Source: Rhodococcus sp. ARC_M5 (GTDB lineage Bacteria; Actinomycetota; Actinomycetes; Mycobacteriales; Mycobacteriaceae). From it: a DNA stretch of 64,000 bases. Within the stretch, counting starts at the first letter, position 1, and each line of letters begins with the position of its first letter. Shown piece by piece: positions 1 to 9,116 of this stretch. Location: contig NZ_JALGQE010000003.1 in NCBI RefSeq assembly GCF_022810405.1, forward strand, positions 310,001 through 374,000, given 5' to 3'. Both the position numbers and the translations under genes were made by a program. The notes below the pieces were generated by a model that was not told where the DNA came from, did not search any database, and saw nothing but the letters and a program-made list of their open reading frames with translations.

Positions 1-1815
1 CCGTCGCGCGATGAGCCCGGCCAGTACGACGCGGCGCATCTGGCCACCGCTGAGCGAGTCGATGTCGCGAGCGGCCAACGATCTGTCCAGGCCCACGGCG
101 TCCATTGCGGCCGATACTGTGGCAGAACCGGTTTCGGGTCCGGCGGCGGCCGCGATGTCCTCGGAGACGGTGCGCCGCTGCAACTGGAGGCGGGAGTGCT
201 GAAACGCGAGGCCGACGTCGCCGACTCGTGCGGTCATCGCCTTGCCGTCGAGCTGTGCGGTGCCTGCCGTCGGGCCGGTGAGGCCGGCCATGATCCACGC
301 GAGAGTGGACTTGCCCGAACCGTTTCCGCCGAGAACGAGCACACCCTCACCGCGCTTGACGGTGATGTCGATACCGTCCAGTGCGGCCTGCGCCCACGGG
401 GTGCGTCGGTTGTAGGTGTGCTGGACGCTGTTCAGCTCGAGGAGCCGACCACTCGAATTATCATGCAGTGCAACGGGATTCTCTGTTCGAGCGTGCATCC
501 ACATCGAGTCGTGCTGCACCTGATGTCCCTCGTGCAGATGTACGACGCGATCTGCGGCGACGGTGTCCGAGACATGGTGGGTGACGAGGACGACCGACAT
601 CGTGTGCCTGCGGGGCAGTTCGGCGAGGAGCGAGACCAGGTGTTCGCGCCCCGAGGCGTCGATCATCGCGGTTGCCTCGTCGGCGATGAGCAGTGCGGGA
701 CGGCGAGCCAGTGCTGCGGCAACGGCGAGTCGCTGCATTTCGCCGCCGGACAGGGAGGCGGTGTCGCGGGCTCCCATGCCGCCGAGTCCGACCTCGTCGA
801 GCAGCGCCTCCACGTCGGGACGCGAATCGCCGGGCGGCAGTCCCCACACCACGTCGTCGGCGACGCGGGTGCCGAGGATCTGGCTTTCGGGGCGCTGCAG
901 CACCACCGCGGTGCCGCCGTACCGTCCGAGACCGGTCGAGCCGGGCCGACTCACGGTGCCCTCCGACGGTTCGAGGCCGGCGAGGATCCGCGTCAGCGTC
1001 GATTTCCCGGAACCGTTGTGGCCGACGATCGCCACGAACTCACCGGTTTCGATGCGAAGGGCGACGCCCGTCAACGCGGCTGTCGTACTTCCCGGGTAGC
1101 GGAATCCGACCGCATTCAGCGTGACCGGCAGCGGCCCGATCTCGTCGTCGGCGCTCGAGCCCAGAGGCTCGGGGGTGGGAATGGTGGAGAGACGGTCGAG
1201 GATGGCGGTGAGGATGAGCCACGCGAACAGCGTTCCGGTGACGATGCCGAAGGCGATCGACCCGCCGGCCCACCACCACCAGTTGTCGAGCACGGCCGTG
1301 GAGCCGGTGCGGATCACATCGGCAACGCCTTGCAGCGCCGATGTCCGCTCGAGCAGCCGAGAGATGCCCTCGAAGGTATTACGGAGAGTCTCGAGAAACA
1401 GCTCGCGCAGCGGAACGAGAACGAGCAGGATCAGCACTGTCAGGGCTCCGAGCACCGGCCCGACGACCATCGAGGTGACCAGAACACCGAACAGTCCCTG
1501 CTTCTTGCGCTTCGCCCGCCCCACCAGGCCGCCCAGTAGGGCGGCGCTGGCGACGGTGATGGCCGTCTGAGTTCCGGCTGCGACGAATCCAACGAGGGTG
1601 CCGGCCACCGCAGCCGTGACCAGTGCCCGAGTCCGATACCGGAGCGCAACCACCGACATGGGAATCGCGGCGACGACCTGAAGGATCGCCGCCATCGGTA
1701 CGAGCACGCCGATCACCGTCAGGGCAACGGTGAAGCTGCTCATGACGGCAGCGGTCGCGAGTTCCTGCGGACCGAGGGGCCCTGACTTGGGCGTGGACGA
1801 AGAGCTGACGGTCAC
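1..1815 (-). CDS. ECF-type ABC transporter, fused S-component and two ATPase domains (3' end outside window)
   Basis: The gene starts at a GTG at 1815 and runs off the left edge, leaving 605 residues visible. Residues of about 20-190 form several hydrophobic segments, as expected of a substrate-binding S component. Two ABC ATPase domains follow. The first has Walker A GHNGSGKST, signature LSGGEMQRL and Walker B ALLIADEAT. The second has GGNGSGKST and signature LSGGQMRR just before the edge. The S-A-A fusion matches the M. tuberculosis Rv2326c type, about 700 residues, normally followed by a separate EcfT subunit; that partner would lie beyond position 1. The substrate is unknown (vitamin or metal uptake is typical of the family). 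The fusion and ATPase calls rest on visible motifs; the S-component call is by hydropathy and family memory. Confidence 0.85.
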   Translation of the reverse strand, partial: MTVSSSSTPKSGPLGPQELATAAVMSSFTVALTVIGVLVPMAAILQVVAAIPMSVVALRYRTRALVTAAVAGTLVGFVAAGTQTAITVASAALLGGLVGRAKRKKQGLFGVLVTSMVVGPVLGALTVLILLVLVPLRELFLETLRNTFEGISRLLERTSALQGVADVIRTGSTAVLDNWWWWAGGSIAFGIVTGTLFAWLILTAILDRLSTIPTPEPLGSSADDEIGPLPVTLNAVGFRYPGSTTAALTGVALRIETGEFVAIVGHNGSGKSTLTRILAGLEPSEGTVSRPGSTGLGRYGGTAVVLQRPESQILGTRVADDVVWGLPPGDSRPDVEALLDEVGLGGMGARDTASLSGGEMQRLAVAAALARRPALLIADEATAMIDASGREHLVSLLAELPRRHTMSVVLVTHHVSDTVAADRVVHLHEGHQVQHDSMWMHARTENPVALHDNSSGRLLELNSVQHTYNRRTPWAQAALDGIDITVKRGEGVLVLGGNGSGKSTLAWIMAGLTGPTAGTAQLDGKAMTARVGDVGLAFQHSRLQLQRRTVSEDIAAAAGPETGSATVSAAMDAVGLDRSLAARDIDSLSGGQMRRVVLAGLIARR

Positions 1816-1838
1816 TGCTCCAGTGTGCCAGCCTGAGA

Positions 1839-3224
1839 TCAGCGGCTGCGCTGGCTCGTGGCAGGCCCTGCTGCGCGACGGCTGTGGCCGCCACCACCGC
1901 TCCGCGGCTGACCACCACTGCGGGGCTGTCCGCCACTGCGCGGCTGACCACCGGAGCGGGCCGGGCCGCCGCGGCGCGCGTTGTTGCTGTTGCGCGGGGT
2001 TCCGGCGCGGGCCGGTGCCGGCTCGGCCTTCGGTGCGGGCTGGACGTAGCGAGCCTGCTCGCCGACGAGATTCGCCACTGCGGGCGAGTCGGCGGTGACG
2101 CGGATGGGCGTGACCTTGATATCGGCCTTGCGCAGGAGAACTGCGGTGTCCTTGCGCTGCTCGGGCAGGACGACGGTCACGACGTCGCCGGCGCTTCCCG
2201 CGCGCGCCGTGCGACCGGAACGGTGCAGGTACGCCTTGTGCTCGGCCGGGGGATCGACGTGAACGACGAGCTGGACGTCGTCGACGTGGACGCCGCGGGC
2301 CGCAACGTCGGTGGCGACGAGAACGCGGGCCTGACCGGAGGAGAAGGCTGCGAGGTTGCGGTCACGGGCGGCCTGCGAAAGGTTGCCGTGCAGGTCGACG
2401 GACGGGATTCCGGCGTCGGTGAGCTGCTTGGCGAGCTTGCGGGCCTGGTGCTTGGTGCGCATGAACAGGATGCGGCGTCCGGTGCCCGAGGCGAGCTGGT
2501 GGACGAGCTTCTTCTTGGCGTCGACGCCGTCGACCTCGAACACGCTGTGCGTCATGGCCTCGACGTGTGACGTGGCCTCGTCGACGGAGTGCGTGATCTG
2601 GTTGTGCAGGAAGCGCTTGACGAGCTTGTCGACACCGTTGTCCAGGGTCGCGGAGAACAGCATGCGCTGGCCCTTGTCCGGGGTGGCGGCGAGGATGCGG
2701 GTGACGACGGGCAGGAACCCGAGGTCGGCCATGTGGTCTGCCTCGTCGAGGACGGTGATCTGAACGCCGTCGAGCGTGAGGTGGCGCTGCTTCATCAGGT
2801 CCTCGAGGCGTCCGGGGCAGGCGACGACGATGTCGACTCCGCCCTTGAGTGCGGAGACCTGGCGAACCTGCGAGACGCCACCGAAGATCGTGGTGACCTT
2901 CAGCGAGTATGCGGCGGCGAGGGGCTCGATCGCGACGGCGATCTGGGTGGCGAGCTCACGCGTCGGCGCGAGAATCAGGCCACGCGGGCGGCCGGGCTTG
3001 CGGTTGCCGGGAAGCTGCCCGGCGAGGCGAGCGACCATCGGGATGGCGAAAGCGAGTGTCTTTCCGCTGCCGGTCTTTCCGCGTCCGAGCACGTCGCGTC
3101 CCTGCAGTGTGTCGGGGAGCGTATCGGCCTGGATGGGGAATGCCTCGGTCTTGCCCTGGCTCGCGAGTACGTCCGCGATGGCCTGGGGTACGCCGAGCGC
3201 AGCAAAAGTCTGTGGGGTCGTCAT
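1839..3224 (-). CDS. DEAD-box ATP-dependent RNA helicase
   Basis: 461 residues. The motifs are in canonical order: Q motif (FPIQADTLP, preceded by an aromatic), Walker A GRGKTGSGKT, PTRELATQI, DEADHMADLGF (motif II), SAT (motif III), and a C-terminal RecA domain ending in HRSGRTARAG (motif VI). It unwinds RNA duplexes, probably in ribosome assembly or mRNA turnover and cold adaptation. The reading frame stays open upstream to 3452, but homology begins at the ATG at 3224 (MTTPQTF), which I take as the start. The C-terminus is a low-complexity basic tail rich in Arg, Gly and Ser with four tandem RSGGQP-like units, typical of RNA-binding tails in actinobacterial helicases. It lies 23 bp downstream of the ECF gene start region and is probably transcribed alone. 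Confidence 0.93.
   Translation of the reverse strand: MTTPQTFAALGVPQAIADVLASQGKTEAFPIQADTLPDTLQGRDVLGRGKTGSGKTLAFAIPMVARLAGQLPGNRKPGRPRGLILAPTRELATQIAVAIEPLAAAYSLKVTTIFGGVSQVRQVSALKGGVDIVVACPGRLEDLMKQRHLTLDGVQITVLDEADHMADLGFLPVVTRILAATPDKGQRMLFSATLDNGVDKLVKRFLHNQITHSVDEATSHVEAMTHSVFEVDGVDAKKKLVHQLASGTGRRILFMRTKHQARKLAKQLTDAGIPSVDLHGNLSQAARDRNLAAFSSGQARVLVATDVAARGVHVDDVQLVVHVDPPAEHKAYLHRSGRTARAGSAGDVVTVVLPEQRKDTAVLLRKADIKVTPIRVTADSPAVANLVGEQARYVQPAPKAEPAPARAGTPRNSNNARRGGPARSGGQPRSGGQPRSGGQPRSGGGGHSRRAAGPATSQRSR
1887..1958 (-). repeat. Tandem 18-bp coding repeat in helicase tail
   Basis: Four consecutive 18-bp units encode RSGGQP, RSGGQP, RSGGQP and RSGGGG near the C-terminus of the helicase. 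Such a tandem repeat can vary in copy number between strains. Positions are derived from counting residues back from the stop codon. Confidence 0.8.
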
Positions 3225-3448
3225 AGTGATGAAAAGTGCCTTTCGGGCAGGGTGTTGCACCTGCGGGCCTTGGGCCGAGATGCAAAGGTGGCGAGACTGC
3301 CGGTGGGCAGTTTCGATCGCCGTAAGAGAAGCCTGTGCAGGGTGCACATGGTGATTCGGGAGCAATTCCACGACGTCTGGCGTGCACTTGTGCGCGCCGT
3401 TGTCGAGTGTAACCGAGTTGTGGCTCGGTCTCTTCCCGCGGCAACCTG

Positions 3449-4792
3449 TCATGCGGCGTCGTCATCGAAGAGGCCGGTGAGTATCACGTTCTCGATTCGC
3501 GAGTTGTACAGCTCCACCACCGGCATCGGCGGCGCACTCGAATCATAGGTGTGCCCGGTCGGTGGGATGAGTGTATATCGGTGTCGTGCGTTGTGTTTGT
3601 CTCGTCTTGCTTCGGCCGTCCAGCCGTCGCCTTCTTTCGCGTAATTGCATGCGGCACAAAGGCCTGCGCCGTTCTCGGCACTGGTAGTGCCGTTCGCGGA
3701 GTGGGGTCTGATGTGGTCGTGGTGACGGATCGGCGCGTCGCACCACGGGGTGCGGCAGGTGCGATCGCGGAGATCGATGAGGCGTCCGAGCGCGGTGGGA
3801 AACGCGCGCGATCCGGACTCGACGGCCGTCAATGCGCCGGACTTCGGGTGGGCGTAGAGGCGGCGCAATGCGACGTGCGTCTCACTGTCGAGTGTGTCTC
3901 GAATGAGTTGCCGTGCGACGTCGGACGGAATGTCGCCGTAGCCGTGCATGTATGCGGACGTGTCACCGCCGGCAAGGAGGGTGGAATCCGAGATGACGAC
4001 GTCGACGGTCACCGGAGGGCCCTGTGCTGCGGATGCGCCGGTGACGCGCTCGAATACGAGGTCGGCCATGATCTGGTCGCGGGTGCGTGTGTCGCCGCCG
4101 GAGTTGATGATGGTGTCGGCGTCTCGTCGCAGCGTCGCCCACATGCAGACCATCTTCTCCATCGAGGTGAGGACCGTGAAGAAGCCCATCGATTCAGGTG
4201 CTGGCCGGGTGCTGGTGCGCCGGGCGGCATAGGCCTTGGCGCGTCGTTTCACCTGGGAGGCGGCGTCGAGTTCGTTAGCGAGTGCGCGGGCGCGGCCTTC
4301 GATGGTGCGGTCGCCGGCACCGGCGAGTGTGGCGGGATCTGCGCAGAGTCGCTCGTCGATGGTGCGGCGATCGTCGACGGTGAGGCATGCGGTTTCGCGA
4401 GCGAGGATCATGGCGCGCCACTCGTTGAGTTCCCCGGCTCGTAGGCGAGCCAGGGTGTGCGGCATTTCGTGTACGAGCGCACGAGCAAGGCCGAGGTGGG
4501 TGCCGCCGCGGTTCGGTGATTCGCGTCGGGCCAAGCCGATCTGTGACGCAATACCGATGCGCCACTGGGCTTTCGGTCTGCCGCGCTCTCTGCGTTCGTT
4601 GCTGATGGACGTCGCCACGGCGTCGGTCACCACGGCTTGCGCTGCCACGCTGGCGCTTTTCATCGTTTCGAGGGCCGAGATCAGATCGATGCCGGCTGCT
4701 GCGTCGGCGTCGAACTCCGACGACTGAAGGCGCGCAACGAAACGCAGCACTTCATCGGACGTCAACGGTGAATCTTGTACGGCTGTGACCAC
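3449..4792 (-). CDS. DUF222 domain / HNH nuclease-like protein (13E12 repeat family)
   Basis: About 447 residues. The large N-terminal part is DUF222-like. The C-terminal HNH module reads CRTPWCDAPIRHHDHIRPH, then CAACN and a final H, with the expected Cys pairs and the HxH/N metal-binding residues. These proteins (M. tuberculosis 13E12 family) are multicopy and often linked to mobile or intergenic sites; their function is not settled. An ATG at 4819 is possible, but the GTG at 4792 follows a strong GGGGAGG ribosome-binding site at proper spacing and is preferred. It sits alone between the helicase and a tRNA gene, and its stop lies about 225 bp upstream of the helicase start. Confidence 0.85.
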   Translation of the reverse strand: MVTAVQDSPLTSDEVLRFVARLQSSEFDADAAAGIDLISALETMKSASVAAQAVVTDAVATSISNERRERGRPKAQWRIGIASQIGLARRESPNRGGTHLGLARALVHEMPHTLARLRAGELNEWRAMILARETACLTVDDRRTIDERLCADPATLAGAGDRTIEGRARALANELDAASQVKRRAKAYAARRTSTRPAPESMGFFTVLTSMEKMVCMWATLRRDADTIINSGGDTRTRDQIMADLVFERVTGASAAQGPPVTVDVVISDSTLLAGGDTSAYMHGYGDIPSDVARQLIRDTLDSETHVALRRLYAHPKSGALTAVESGSRAFPTALGRLIDLRDRTCRTPWCDAPIRHHDHIRPHSANGTTSAENGAGLCAACNYAKEGDGWTAEARRDKHNARHRYTLIPPTGHTYDSSAPPMPVVELYNSRIENVILTGLFDDDAA

Positions 4793-4901
4793 GAGTTCCT
4801 CCCCAGTACTCGAATGCATGTTCGATGATACGGGTGATTTTTCGGCAGCGCAATAGCCGCAGGCAAGTGGGGAGGGTGGAGCGCGGAGTCGACTCGGATG
4901 G

Positions 4902-4974
4902 TGCCCTCGGCAGGATTCGAACCTGCGACCTACCCTTTAGGAGAGGGTTGCTCTATCCCCTGAGCTACGAAGGC
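4902..4974 (-). tRNA. tRNA-Arg (anticodon CCU)
   Basis: The reverse strand folds into a cloverleaf: a 7-bp acceptor stem GCCTTCG/CGAGGGC with one G-T pair, a D arm (GCTC/GAGC), an anticodon stem ACCCT/AGGGT with loop CTCCTAA giving anticodon CCT, and a T arm GCAGG-TTCGAAT-CCTGC. The discriminator base is A and CCA is not encoded. It reads the AGG codon. No duplicated 3'-end fragment that would mark an integrated element is visible nearby. Confidence 0.97.
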
Positions 4975-5089
4975 TGGTGATCGTTCTGCTGATCCGAAGC
5001 CATTGTCCAGCAACGACTTTCGATCCATCGAACAATCGGTTGCGGATGGGTTCGCTGTCGAGATGCACAGCTGGCCCACATCGCGCTCG

Positions 5090-5725
5090 CTAGTCTAGCG
5101 GCCCACCGTGGCGATCGTGAAGCAGGTTGCCGCTGCTCGTCACCGTCCCGGTCAGTGACGTGATCAGGTTCAGGGCAGTGCGGTGCTGGTGAGCGGTGTA
5201 GTCGGCGATCGATTCGATGCCGACGAAGCACTGGACATCGCGGGCGAAAGCGTCGAATGTCGTCGCGAGAATTCCCGCCGATGCGAACACTCCCACGATG
5301 ATGAGCTGGTCACGGACGCGTCGGCGCAGTTCTACTTCCAGATCGGTGGCGTAGAAGGCGCTGTAGCTGCGCTTTGCGATCGGAACGAAGTCCGGCTCGG
5401 TAACCGCAACCTCCTCGGCGGACGGACCCAAGCCACACATCGGTCCCAGCAGTCCACGCTGCTCGATGACACTCGCTGCCCGCGGGCCACTCGCCAGGAT
5501 GGGTACCCCCACGGCCCGGGCGCGCGTGACCACCGTCGACACCTCCGCAGCAACCCGCGAACGCACCGAGTGGTGCAGCACATTCAGGTAATACGGCTGC
5601 ATGTCGTGGACCAGAACGGCGACCCGCTCGGGCTGCACCTCCCACTCGGGGCCACCCGCACAGTCGCGCAGGCTTTTGGCGTCGTACTCCTCGACTTCGA
5701 CGCTGAATGTGGCCACGTCGATCAC
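5090..5725 (-). CDS. Isochorismatase (EntB/PhzD type, cysteine-free)
   Basis: 211 residues from a GTG at 5725, which follows a GGGAGGGAAG ribosome-binding site; an upstream ATG at 5752 falls inside a palindrome and has no such site. The sequence tracks EntB and PhzD rather than cysteine hydrolases: VHDMQPYYL (catalytic Asp), AKRSYSAFYATDL (the KxxYSAF lysine motif), and GVFASAGILATTFDAFARD, where cysteine-hydrolase relatives carry the nucleophile Cys and PhzD does not. Expected reaction: hydrolysis of isochorismate, or the aminodeoxy analogue, to the 2,3-dihydro-2,3-dihydroxybenzoate (or trans-2,3-dihydro-3-hydroxyanthranilate) product plus pyruvate, as in catecholate siderophore synthesis. 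No entA, entC or NRPS genes are adjacent, so it is an orphan here. Confidence 0.85.
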   Translation of the reverse strand: MIDVATFSVEVEEYDAKSLRDCAGGPEWEVQPERVAVLVHDMQPYYLNVLHHSVRSRVAAEVSTVVTRARAVGVPILASGPRAASVIEQRGLLGPMCGLGPSAEEVAVTEPDFVPIAKRSYSAFYATDLEVELRRRVRDQLIIVGVFASAGILATTFDAFARDVQCFVGIESIADYTAHQHRTALNLITSLTGTVTSSGNLLHDRHGGPLD

Positions 5726-5734
5726 CCTTCCCTC

Positions 5735-5819
5735 CCGCAAACGCGAGCGCATTTGCCAGACGCGCGCAGGCTCGTCACACTATTCCGCTCGCACCTGACG
5801 AACGCGCGCGCGTTTGCGG
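5735..5819. repeat. Long imperfect inverted repeat
   Basis: CCGCAAACGCGAGCGC (5735-5750) pairs with GCGCGCGCGTTTGCGG (5804-5819) at 15 of 16 positions across a 53-nt spacer. The spacer holds a smaller TCGTCA/TGACGA pair. The left arm extended to 5756 is also a compact imperfect palindrome of its own, from GCAAAC to TTTGC. It lies between the stop of the ABC permease and the start of the isochorismatase, both on the minus strand. It could be a transcription terminator for the exporter operon or an operator for the isochorismatase. Confidence 0.55.
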
Positions 5820-5862
5820 ATCCCAGAGGCCCAGCAACGCAGAACCAGACGATCCCCACCAC

Positions 5863-8334
5863 CTAATCTGCCGCAATAGCTTCCACGATGTTCAGTCGAG
5901 ACGCATGCACGGCAGGGGGAGCCGAACCCAACAGTGACAGGCCCAGGGCAACGAGTCCGTACAGCAGCACCGACCAGCTCGCGGTGTAGGCGACCGGAAT
6001 TCCGATGCTGGCTCCGAGGATCAGGGTGCTCAGATATTGCAGACCCGCACCGATGATGAGGCCGAGGACACCGCCGACGATGCCGACCGACAGCGCCTCG
6101 GCGAGCACCATTCGCGCCAGGGTTCCCCGGCCGCCGCCCATGGCCCGCAGCACCCCGAGTTCGCGGCGACGCTCCAGTACCGACAGCGTCAACGTGTTGA
6201 GCAACGCGACCGCAGCGACGAGCGCGACGATCCACTGCAGCGCGATGGCCAGTGCACCGGACTGTCGGATGGCCGCACTGGTTCCCTCTAGTGCGGCTGC
6301 GCCGGTGTAGACGAACGCCTCGGGCGGCAGCGTCGAACGCAGTGAATCCTGCACGGCGGCAACGTCTCCGTCGACGCTGATCTCCAGGTAGGTGGCCCCG
6401 GGTCGGTCGTACCACCGCTGCATCGAATCCAGCGAGATCGCCATCGTGCCGCCGGCGGCGTTGATGTAGTCGACCAGATCCAGCACCCGCACGTTCTGTA
6501 CGCCGGTCGGCGTCGGGAGGTCGATGTAGTCGCCCACCGAAACGCCCAGCGTTCTGCCGAACCCCTGGGACAGCACCACCCCGTCACCGGCGAGCACCTG
6601 GGACCGCACGTCGTCGGTGAGCGATGCGAGCGTCACTGCATTGCTTCCGTCGGCGACGCCCTGGATGGATACCGTCTCGCCGTCGATCGTCGCGTATGCC
6701 CACTGCCCCTCGACGACGCGAGAGACACCGGGAGTCGATGCCACGGCGTCGGCCACCTCGGTGGGGACGATCGGGCCCGACGGAATGGCGTCGGGCGAGG
6801 TCATCGAGACGTACAGGTCGGTGTTCGCCAACGACGACAAGGACTCGGCTGCGGAGTCGGTCATGTTGGTCAGCGAACCCGACACTCCCACACTGACTCC
6901 CACCGCGATCACGATCGTCATCACGGTTGCCCAGATACGCCGCGGGGCGCGTTCGATGGTGGCTGTCGCGAGGCGTCCGGCACCACCCCAGCGGCGGGGG
7001 ACTGCTGCAGTGACCGACACGATCGGACCGGTCGCGCCGACGCACAGCGCGACGACGCCGAACATGAACAGGGCACCGGCTCCGAGGGTCAGTTGTCCGT
7101 CGACGTTGACGGCGAACACGAACGCCCCGGCGATGGCGAGCACCCCGAACACGGTCGCGGCCAGGGTGAATCGCAGACCGGGGCCACCCGAGGTCTCTCC
7201 GCCGCCGACTGCGAGCGCCTCGATCGGCGAGATGCGATACACCTGCACGGCCGCGACCGCCGAGGCTCCGACACAGGCCAGCACACACGCCACGATCGCC
7301 ACCGGAATCGCGAAGCCGGGCAGCACGTATTCGATCCGCGCATCGAACGCCTGCGACAGGAACGGCGGCAGACTCTCGATCGCGATGCGGCCCATGGCGA
7401 TTCCCAGCGGGACTCCGACGGCTCCGCCGACCAGACCCACCAGCACGGACTCGAACAGCAGATCTCGCACGATATCGGCGCGCCTGCCACCGACGGCTCG
7501 GAGCAGAGAGATGGTGGGTCGACGCTTCGCGATGGCCATGTTCATGACGTTGAAGACGAGGAAGGCCGCGACGACGAACGCGATGAGCGAGACCATCAGC
7601 GTGGCATTGCGAGTCAGGCTCATCGCCTGGTTCGCGCGATCGGCCCGGAAGTCCGGATTCATCACCGACACTCGTCCGGCCAACGCCGCGTCGAGGTCCG
7701 ACCGCAGCGTCTCACCGCCGCCGAGGACGAAGATCGAATCGAGCTGATCGGGGCGGTCGGTGAGCGCCTGAGCCGTCGGGAGAAGCGCGACGGCGAACAT
7801 ACCTCCGCCGATACGCTGCGTCCCCGGGCCGTCGACCACGCCGACCACCGCCGTCGGGACGTCGTCGATGGTGACGGTATCGCCCTGCGTCAGACCCGTT
7901 GCGGCTCCGACCAAGACACCGGACGGGTCGGTCAGCAACCCCGCCGCGTCGCCGACGGCACCCTCGAAGTCCGACTGCAGAGCCGTGATCGACGAGTCGA
8001 CACCGAGAACGGTGAGATCTCCGGCGTCGGACCGAACGGTGCTGCGCAACAGTGGAACCGCTGTTTCGACGCCGGGAACAGCACGGACGGCGTCGAGTTC
8101 GCTCCGATCGAAGCCCGAGTCGGTGACACCGACGACCTCGTAGTTCGCGTTACCGGCGATCGACACCGCAAGACGCTCGACGGATCCGGTCAGGGATCCG
8201 TAGGTGCCGAGGACGGCGATGAGCAACCCGGCTGCGACGGCGACGACGCCGGCCGAGACCAACGAACGCACCCAGTGCATGCGAAGGTCGCGAAGGCTGA
8301 TGACTCGAAATCTGCTGAGCGCGGTACCGATCAC
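5863..8334 (-). CDS. ABC transporter permease, MacB/FtsX family
   Basis: 823 residues with the duplicated FtsX layout. There is an N-terminal membrane helix (about residues 22-48) and a large extracytoplasmic MacB-like domain. Three helices follow at about 245-370, then a second half with its own helix, periplasmic domain and three C-terminal helices (ending LLYGLVALGLSLLGSAPPAVHASRLNIVEAIAAD). The closing NIVEAIA motif is typical of FtsX permeases. It pairs with the ATPase gene immediately upstream, whose stop overlaps this start by 4 bp (ATGA), so the two are translationally coupled. Family members export lipoproteins, peptides, lipids or drugs; the substrate cannot be read from sequence. 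Confidence 0.92.
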   Translation of the reverse strand: MIGTALSRFRVISLRDLRMHWVRSLVSAGVVAVAAGLLIAVLGTYGSLTGSVERLAVSIAGNANYEVVGVTDSGFDRSELDAVRAVPGVETAVPLLRSTVRSDAGDLTVLGVDSSITALQSDFEGAVGDAAGLLTDPSGVLVGAATGLTQGDTVTIDDVPTAVVGVVDGPGTQRIGGGMFAVALLPTAQALTDRPDQLDSIFVLGGGETLRSDLDAALAGRVSVMNPDFRADRANQAMSLTRNATLMVSLIAFVVAAFLVFNVMNMAIAKRRPTISLLRAVGGRRADIVRDLLFESVLVGLVGGAVGVPLGIAMGRIAIESLPPFLSQAFDARIEYVLPGFAIPVAIVACVLACVGASAVAAVQVYRISPIEALAVGGGETSGGPGLRFTLAATVFGVLAIAGAFVFAVNVDGQLTLGAGALFMFGVVALCVGATGPIVSVTAAVPRRWGGAGRLATATIERAPRRIWATVMTIVIAVGVSVGVSGSLTNMTDSAAESLSSLANTDLYVSMTSPDAIPSGPIVPTEVADAVASTPGVSRVVEGQWAYATIDGETVSIQGVADGSNAVTLASLTDDVRSQVLAGDGVVLSQGFGRTLGVSVGDYIDLPTPTGVQNVRVLDLVDYINAAGGTMAISLDSMQRWYDRPGATYLEISVDGDVAAVQDSLRSTLPPEAFVYTGAAALEGTSAAIRQSGALAIALQWIVALVAAVALLNTLTLSVLERRRELGVLRAMGGGRGTLARMVLAEALSVGIVGGVLGLIIGAGLQYLSTLILGASIGIPVAYTASWSVLLYGLVALGLSLLGSAPPAVHASRLNIVEAIAAD

Positions 8335-9041
8335 CGATCGAGACCGGCCGTCAAGGTGTCGGTCTCGACGCGTCCGTCGATCATGCTGACGATGCGATCG
8401 GTGGACCGTGCCGCCTCGAGGTCATGGGTCGCCATCACCACTGCTCGACGCCCCTCGCTGGCGTGCGCCACGTCGGCGAGGATCTCGAGGACGTTGTGGG
8501 AGGTCTTCGAATCGAGATTGCCGGTCGGTTCGTCGGCGATCAGCAGTGCCGGATCCATCATCAACGCTCGCGCGATCGCGATGCGCTGGATCTGACCGCC
8601 GGACAACTGGGCCGGACGGTGTTCGGATCGGTTCGAGAGTCCGACCATCTCGAGCAGACGCATCGCGTCTGATCTGGCCTTCTTGATGGGGGTCCCGTCG
8701 AGCAGCTTGGGGACGGCGACGTTCTCCCACGCCGACATCGTCGGCAGCAGGTTGAAGAACTGGAAGACGAAGCCCACCTGGTGGCGTCGGAAATCGGATT
8801 GGGCGTTGTCGTCGAGGGTGGTGACCTCGACGTCGCCGAATCGAATGGAACCCGACGTCGGGGTGTCGAGTGCGCCGAGCATGTGCAGCAGTGTCGACTT
8901 ACCTGCACCGGACGGTGCGACGAGCGAGACGAACTGGCCGCCCTCGATCGTGAGATCGATACCGTCCAAGGCGCGGACGGGTTGCTCGCCGGTGGGGTAC
9001 TCCTTGACCACACCGGCCAGCTCGAGCTTCAACTTCGTCAT
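8331..9041 (-). CDS. ABC transporter ATP-binding protein, LolD/MacB family
   Basis: 236 residues, a single nucleotide-binding domain: Walker A APSGAGKST, Q-loop VFQFFNLLPTMSAWENV, signature LSGGQIQRIAIARAL, Walker B ALLIADEPTGNLDSKT and switch His in ATHDLE. The DEPTGNLD string is characteristic of the LolD/MacB group that works with FtsX-type permeases. It is the first gene of a two-gene operon with the permease (4-bp overlap). Confidence 0.95.
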   Translation of the reverse strand: MTKLKLELAGVVKEYPTGEQPVRALDGIDLTIEGGQFVSLVAPSGAGKSTLLHMLGALDTPTSGSIRFGDVEVTTLDDNAQSDFRRHQVGFVFQFFNLLPTMSAWENVAVPKLLDGTPIKKARSDAMRLLEMVGLSNRSEHRPAQLSGGQIQRIAIARALMMDPALLIADEPTGNLDSKTSHNVLEILADVAHASEGRRAVVMATHDLEAARSTDRIVSMIDGRVETDTLTAGLDR

Positions 9042-9116
9042 GCCACGATCCCCTGCTCCTCGAATACCCCCGACGCTACCTGCCGTCGGGTCGAGAAACC
9101 GGCCGGAGTTCTCAGA

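Noticed and set aside
4820-5089. Prophage or integrative element at tRNA-Arg
   Set aside because: No integrase, no repeated tRNA 3' end, and flanking genes look chromosomal.
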